Below, piece by piece: positions 60,295 through 64,000 of a stretch of DNA of 64,000 nt. The first letter of the stretch is position 1. Each line of letters opens with the position of its first letter. Origin of the DNA: Tillus elongatus (lineage: Eukaryota > Arthropoda > Insecta > Coleoptera > Cleridae); NCBI GenBank assembly GCA_964006375.1, contig OZ023268.1:85438858-85502857 (forward strand), in the 5' to 3' direction. The notes beneath the pieces were generated by a model. The model searched no databases. It was not told the DNA's origin and worked only from the letters and a program-made list of their open reading frames with translations. A program made the position numbers and the translations under genes.

Positions 60295-61552
60295 GGATTC
60301 CGTTAGCGCAGATCGACTGCCGACCTCCTTTCCTTTGTCACCCATTCTTGGAACAAGTCTATGGAACTACACGGTGAATCCCAGATTGTCGCTCTAGACA
60401 TATCCAAAGCATTCGACCAGGTCTGGCACGCAGCGCTGCATAATAAACTTCCGGCCTATGGCCTACCACCAAAACTCTGTACCTGGACAGCAAATTTCCT
60501 CTCCATCTGGAGCATTTCTGTTGTCGTGGATGGCCATTCCTCTAAACTGTATCCAATTAATGCAGGAGTTCCTCAAGGTTCAGCTTTAGCCCCTACTTTG
60601 TTTCTTCTCCACATCAATGGCCTCTCTAGCACATCCAACCCAGTTCAAAGTTACACGGACGATAGCACCCTCCACTCAAATATACAATATTCTAAGCCTG
60701 TCTCTTTAGCTCATTTAGATGAGGATCGCAGACTCATGGAGGGTTCTGTCTCTGTGGATCTCCAAAAAATATTAGACTGGGGAAGTAGAAATCTTGTATA
60801 ATTCAACCCCATCAAATCTCAGTTTTGCTTTCTTTCTCATAAGAGGTACGCCAGCCCTAGACCCATCACAATGAACAACCAAGTTATTCAAAGTAATGAG
60901 TCCTTTTCTCTTGTTGGCATTTCTGTGGATCTAAATCTCAGTTGGCACCAACATGTCACATCAATTGCAGAAGCGGCTGCTAAGAAATTAGGTTTCCTCT
61001 TACGGGCTCGCAAATACTTTTCACCAACTAATCTCTATACCTTATATACTTCACAATTAAGGCCAAACCTTGCATACTGGTCCCACATCTGGGGTGCAGC
61101 TGCCACTTCTACACGCTACCCTGGACTCCAAAAGAAAGCTATACGTCTCAATGGTGACCCTACCCTCACCCAAAAGCTGTCATCCCTTGCCCACTGACGT
61201 GCCGTTGGTGACCTCTCTCTCTCTCTTTTATAGATATCTGCACGGGCACTGCTCAGAGGAGCTTTCTTCCATAGCTCCTCCACCTGCTGCCCCCGACATC
61301 TACGAGGGGAACAGAGCGAATGCACCCTTTTACTGTCCAGGTCACCAGACATAGAACATCTTGTTATGCCCGCTCTTTTGTCCCGAGGACCTCCAAGTTG
61401 TGGAATTTCTTGCCGGCACATGTTTTTCCTTCTCTGAACCTTCAAGTCCAGAATTAACAAGTTGCCTCTTTCCTCCTTGTCAACAAACACGGTATGATAG
61501 TATTTAGGCTGTAAGCCCTCGTGGTGTGTTGTTGAAATTAAAAAAATAAAAT
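60291..61552 (+). pseudogene. Jockey/CR1-like LINE, RT half, 5'-truncated
   Basis: Same family as the element in CHCHD2 intron 2. It starts inside the RT at NGFR-stop-RRSTADLLSFV. Motif A is intact (IVALDISKAFDQVWHAAL, ~60395). Then come INAGVPQGSALAPTLFLLHI (~60560), motif C changed to SYTDDSTLH (~60655; YADD family), [20 protein letters not shown], and YTLYTSQLRPNLAYWSHIWG. Stops at 60300 and ~60800 and a frameshift after ~61130 inactivate it. The C-terminus decays to 61500 and the 3' end is A-rich. It is flanked by the two halves of a 124-bp repeat unit. Confidence 0.88.
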
Positions 61553-61579
61553 AAAACAAGACTACAAAAATGAATAAAC

Positions 61580-62700
61580 AAAATATAAAAAAATTTCAAA
61601 TAAAATAATTGCAAATATAAACGCACAAAATCTGCCAAACGGCACAGCATTTTAGAAACATCACTACATATGTTGGCCAGGCATAAATTCGTCTACACTA
61701 TAAGAAGATTTATCTAATAAAAAGTTCTTTTTTAAAAGCTGACAGGTTGCTACATGTTCTAGTTCTCTCTGGCAGTCCATTGAAAACTCGAGGTGCTAGG
61801 TAATTGGAAGAATGGTATGTCACTTTGAGTTTAGCAAATGGCACGTGAACTTTGTTTTTGTCTCATATATACATCATGTATGACTTTATTTAATACAAAG
61901 CTTCCATCCCTATTAAAAAAAGCAAGGAAAGTTCCATTATAATAATTGAAAATAATTTAAGCACTATTTTGCAGAAAAATATCATATTTGGTTCTTTAGC
62001 TCAATTTTACGATTTTGAATTAACAAGGTTGCATGTGAATGTTATACCATCTCGTCATAAGCGAATTTTGTTACATGCTGACTGAACATTAGAGTGCAAT
62101 AAAACGTTACATAACAAAAAATCACATTATTGTTACTTAATGTTTTTTTATTCGATTTAAAAATTGGTGAAAATGTTGAAATACTACAAAAACAATGTTA
62201 TAATGAATGTGATTTGAGCAATGAATGTTGTTTATTCATATAAATAATAATAATTCCTGTATATAAAGCATTAAATCCTTATAAGAAATATGGTTTAAGC
62301 AATTAAAAATTACAATTTATACATTCTATTTGTCATTCTATTATTATCCATTCATTCTGTGTTTAACCCCTCTAAGCACGCTGCTCCCATACTTACGTTA
62401 GCTAAGAACCCATTCATTTCTACTCCATTTCTACAGCATTTAATTTTCTTACATACTTTGCCTGACACAAACAAACCCTAAAATGTTATATTACTCGAGT
62501 TTTAAAAAAAAATGTCAATTTTCACCCCCCATTTATCCCCCTACCACCTGGGGCGATTCTACCCAAAAACAATCTGAACTGTTCGTTTGTCATGTGCTAA
62601 CAGTATATCAAATTTGAAGACGATATCTCAATTCATTCTAAAGTTATCGTGGCCAGACACAAAAAAATTTCGTTTTCAAATAATGTTTTCTATACTTTTT
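61580..62700. other. Non-coding stretch
   Basis: No gene recognised. A C-rich piece 'cccccctaccacctggggcg'-like lies at about 62525-62550; otherwise AT-rich. Confidence 0.35.
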
Positions 62701-62705
62701 GACAC

Positions 62706-63771
62706 TTTTTGCGTTTAAGCAAAAAAACTCCAGATAAAACATTAAAATTTAAGGGAGGAAAATGTAGCGGCGGCAAGCAGGCCAAGGAACGGGTAACAGT
62801 GTTTGTGTGCGCTAATATGAGTGGGACAGTAAAACGTAAACTGTTCATAATCAGAAAATCTAAAAGACCAAGGTGTTTTAAAAACTGCCTAAATTTACCG
62901 GTTAGTTATACCGCTAATCGCCGCGCCTGGATCACGCCAGACCTGTTCGAAGCAGAGATTCGCTGTTGGGATGCTGATTTAGCCAGACAGAAGAGAAAAA
63001 TTTTGTTAGTGGTCGACAGCTGTCCCGCACATCCACGTTTAGAAAATTTAGATATCATCAAGTTAGTGTTCTTACCTCCAAATGCAACAGCAATATTACA
63101 GCCCATGGATCAGGGCGTGATTCAGTGCCTTAAGGGTCATTACAAAAAATTATTGATTGTACGTCTCCTGAATAGTACGGAAAAAAGAGCTTTCTCTGTT
63201 ACTATATTGGATGCAATCACTATGCTAAATACGGCTTGGCAACAAGTAACATTTGTTACAATCAAAAATTGTTTTTGTCACGCCGGATTTATAAAAGAAA
63301 ATTTACGAGATGATAACTGGGACCCTGAAGACAACCTGCCGTTGATCGGCTGGCTTCAAATAAACAACACATCTAATAAAGCTGAAGAGAGAGAATTATC
63401 TATCGGTTTGGGCAAAAAAGAACAACATTACCGAATTTAATCTTCCTGAACTCGATTCATATTTACAAGTTGATGATGACATTTTAACGACCGAGGTGAC
63501 GTCAGACGCGGCTATAATTCAAAGTGTTATAGAAAATCACAGCACTAATGATGAGGAAGTAGTGGACGATATTGTTCCAGATGAATCACCTAATATTGAG
63601 ATTATAGATGCATTAACATCTTTAAAAGTTATTTCCAATTTCCTAATAAGCAGAGAAGGTGTTTCTCCTGTAGCTCAAGAAGCTTTTGATGTTTTAAACC
63701 GTGAATTAGAATTAATCTACCTAAAACAAAGGAAGCCACAAAAACAGCTGAAGATTACGGACTTTTTGTAA
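62706..63771 (+). pseudogene. Tigger (pogo-type) transposase, 5'-truncated, one frameshift
   Basis: The DDE_1 domain starts just after the expected first acidic residue: KTPDKTLKFKGGKCSGGKQA, then RVTVFVCANMSGTVKRKLF and RAWITPDLFEAEIRCWDADL. The second catalytic Asp is in KILLVVDSCPAHP (~63000), followed by [20 protein letters not shown] (~63080), a highly conserved Tigger/jerky block. The frame reaches 63440. Moving the frame by one base within the A6 run at ~63415-63420 continues it through FNLPELDSYLQVDDDI to EAFDVLNRELELIYLKQRKP and ends KITDFL at 63771, the usual Tigger C-terminus. The N-terminal CENP-B-like DNA-binding domains are missing. Confidence 0.9.
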
Positions 63772-63939
63772 AATCAGTTGAATACATATGTATGCATTTT
63801 ATTTTATCTTCTAGTTTGTTTATGTATTTAATAGAGTATAACACAAATAAATATTTTTCACTTGCCTGGTGCGTGTTTATTTTCAAGTCACGTATTTTGT
63901 ACATGACCTTTTATTACGAACGATCTGCTATAACGAACA

Positions 63940-63985
63940 TTTGCAACGGTGCCTTGAGTGTTCGGTATAACCAATCTCTACTGTA
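63940..63985 (+). mobile_element. Tigger right terminus with TA target site
   Basis: The end reads 'gtgttcggtataaccaatct'-CTACTG at 63983, then TA. Its complement begins CAGTAGAGATTGGTTATACC, a pogo/Tigger-like inverted repeat. No matching left end is present upstream of 62706. Confidence 0.7.
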
Positions 63986-64000
63986 TATATACATACATAT

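Overview
The window looks like intergenic and intronic DNA from an insect nuclear genome. It is very AT-rich, has long (TA)n tracts, spliceosomal introns, and transposon families of the kinds common in insects. A beetle or hemipteran is possible, but the order cannot be fixed from sequence alone. Only one host gene is visible, a four-exon CHCHD2/CHCHD10-type mitochondrial twin-CX9C protein (49065-59745, +, 144 residues). Its introns hold an antisense LINE, a duplicated LINE/Tigger chimera and several small repeats. Almost everything else I can identify is mobile or repetitive DNA, most of it decayed.

Layout: 1-5.6 kb has a mariner transposase tail, a (TA)n-bearing repeat, and a 3-kb terminal-inverted-repeat element with a 1.1-kb foldback nested in it. 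7.2-8.6 kb has a GC-rich remnant and a broken mariner-like transposase. 9.6-10.9 kb is a tandem array of roughly 160-bp units, interrupted by a Penelope-type repeat and by a solo LTR with ATAT target duplications. 11.5-13.8 kb is a decayed R1/LOA-type LINE with RNase H. 17.5-18.1 kb is a Penelope-like element (PLE) fragment carrying a hammerhead-ribozyme-like motif. 20-21.3 kb has a LINE fragment and a SINE split by a solo LTR. 22.8-24 kb is a mariner-like element with about 340-bp inverted repeats. 25.4-28.2 kb is an RTE-like LINE whose linker has been amplified into four 186-bp in-frame units. 28.5-31.5 kb has two copies of the TA-repeat family, one with a LINE inside its microsatellite. 33-45 kb holds more copies of the same family (one with a 2.3-kb LTR-like insert in its TA tract), a mariner N-terminal half, a PLE snap-back hairpin, and a ZMYM1-like hAT relic. 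45.4-47.6 kb has Ty3/gypsy pol and env remnants with a SINE between them. 49-59.7 kb is CHCHD2. 60-64 kb has a LINE inserted into a 124-bp tandem repeat and a Tigger transposase with its right terminus.

Two repeat systems link the window. Repeat family A has a central (TA)n/(GT)n tract, a palindromic end built on GTGAATTTTC, and a second end containing the small hairpin ACGCA-gcaag-TGCGT. I find at least a dozen full or partial copies. This layout (subterminal hairpins and an internal microsatellite) resembles non-autonomous Helentron/DINE-type elements, though I cannot prove the class. The PLE-derived pieces (9.8, 17.5 and 40.5 kb) share a module that folds like a hammerhead ribozyme.
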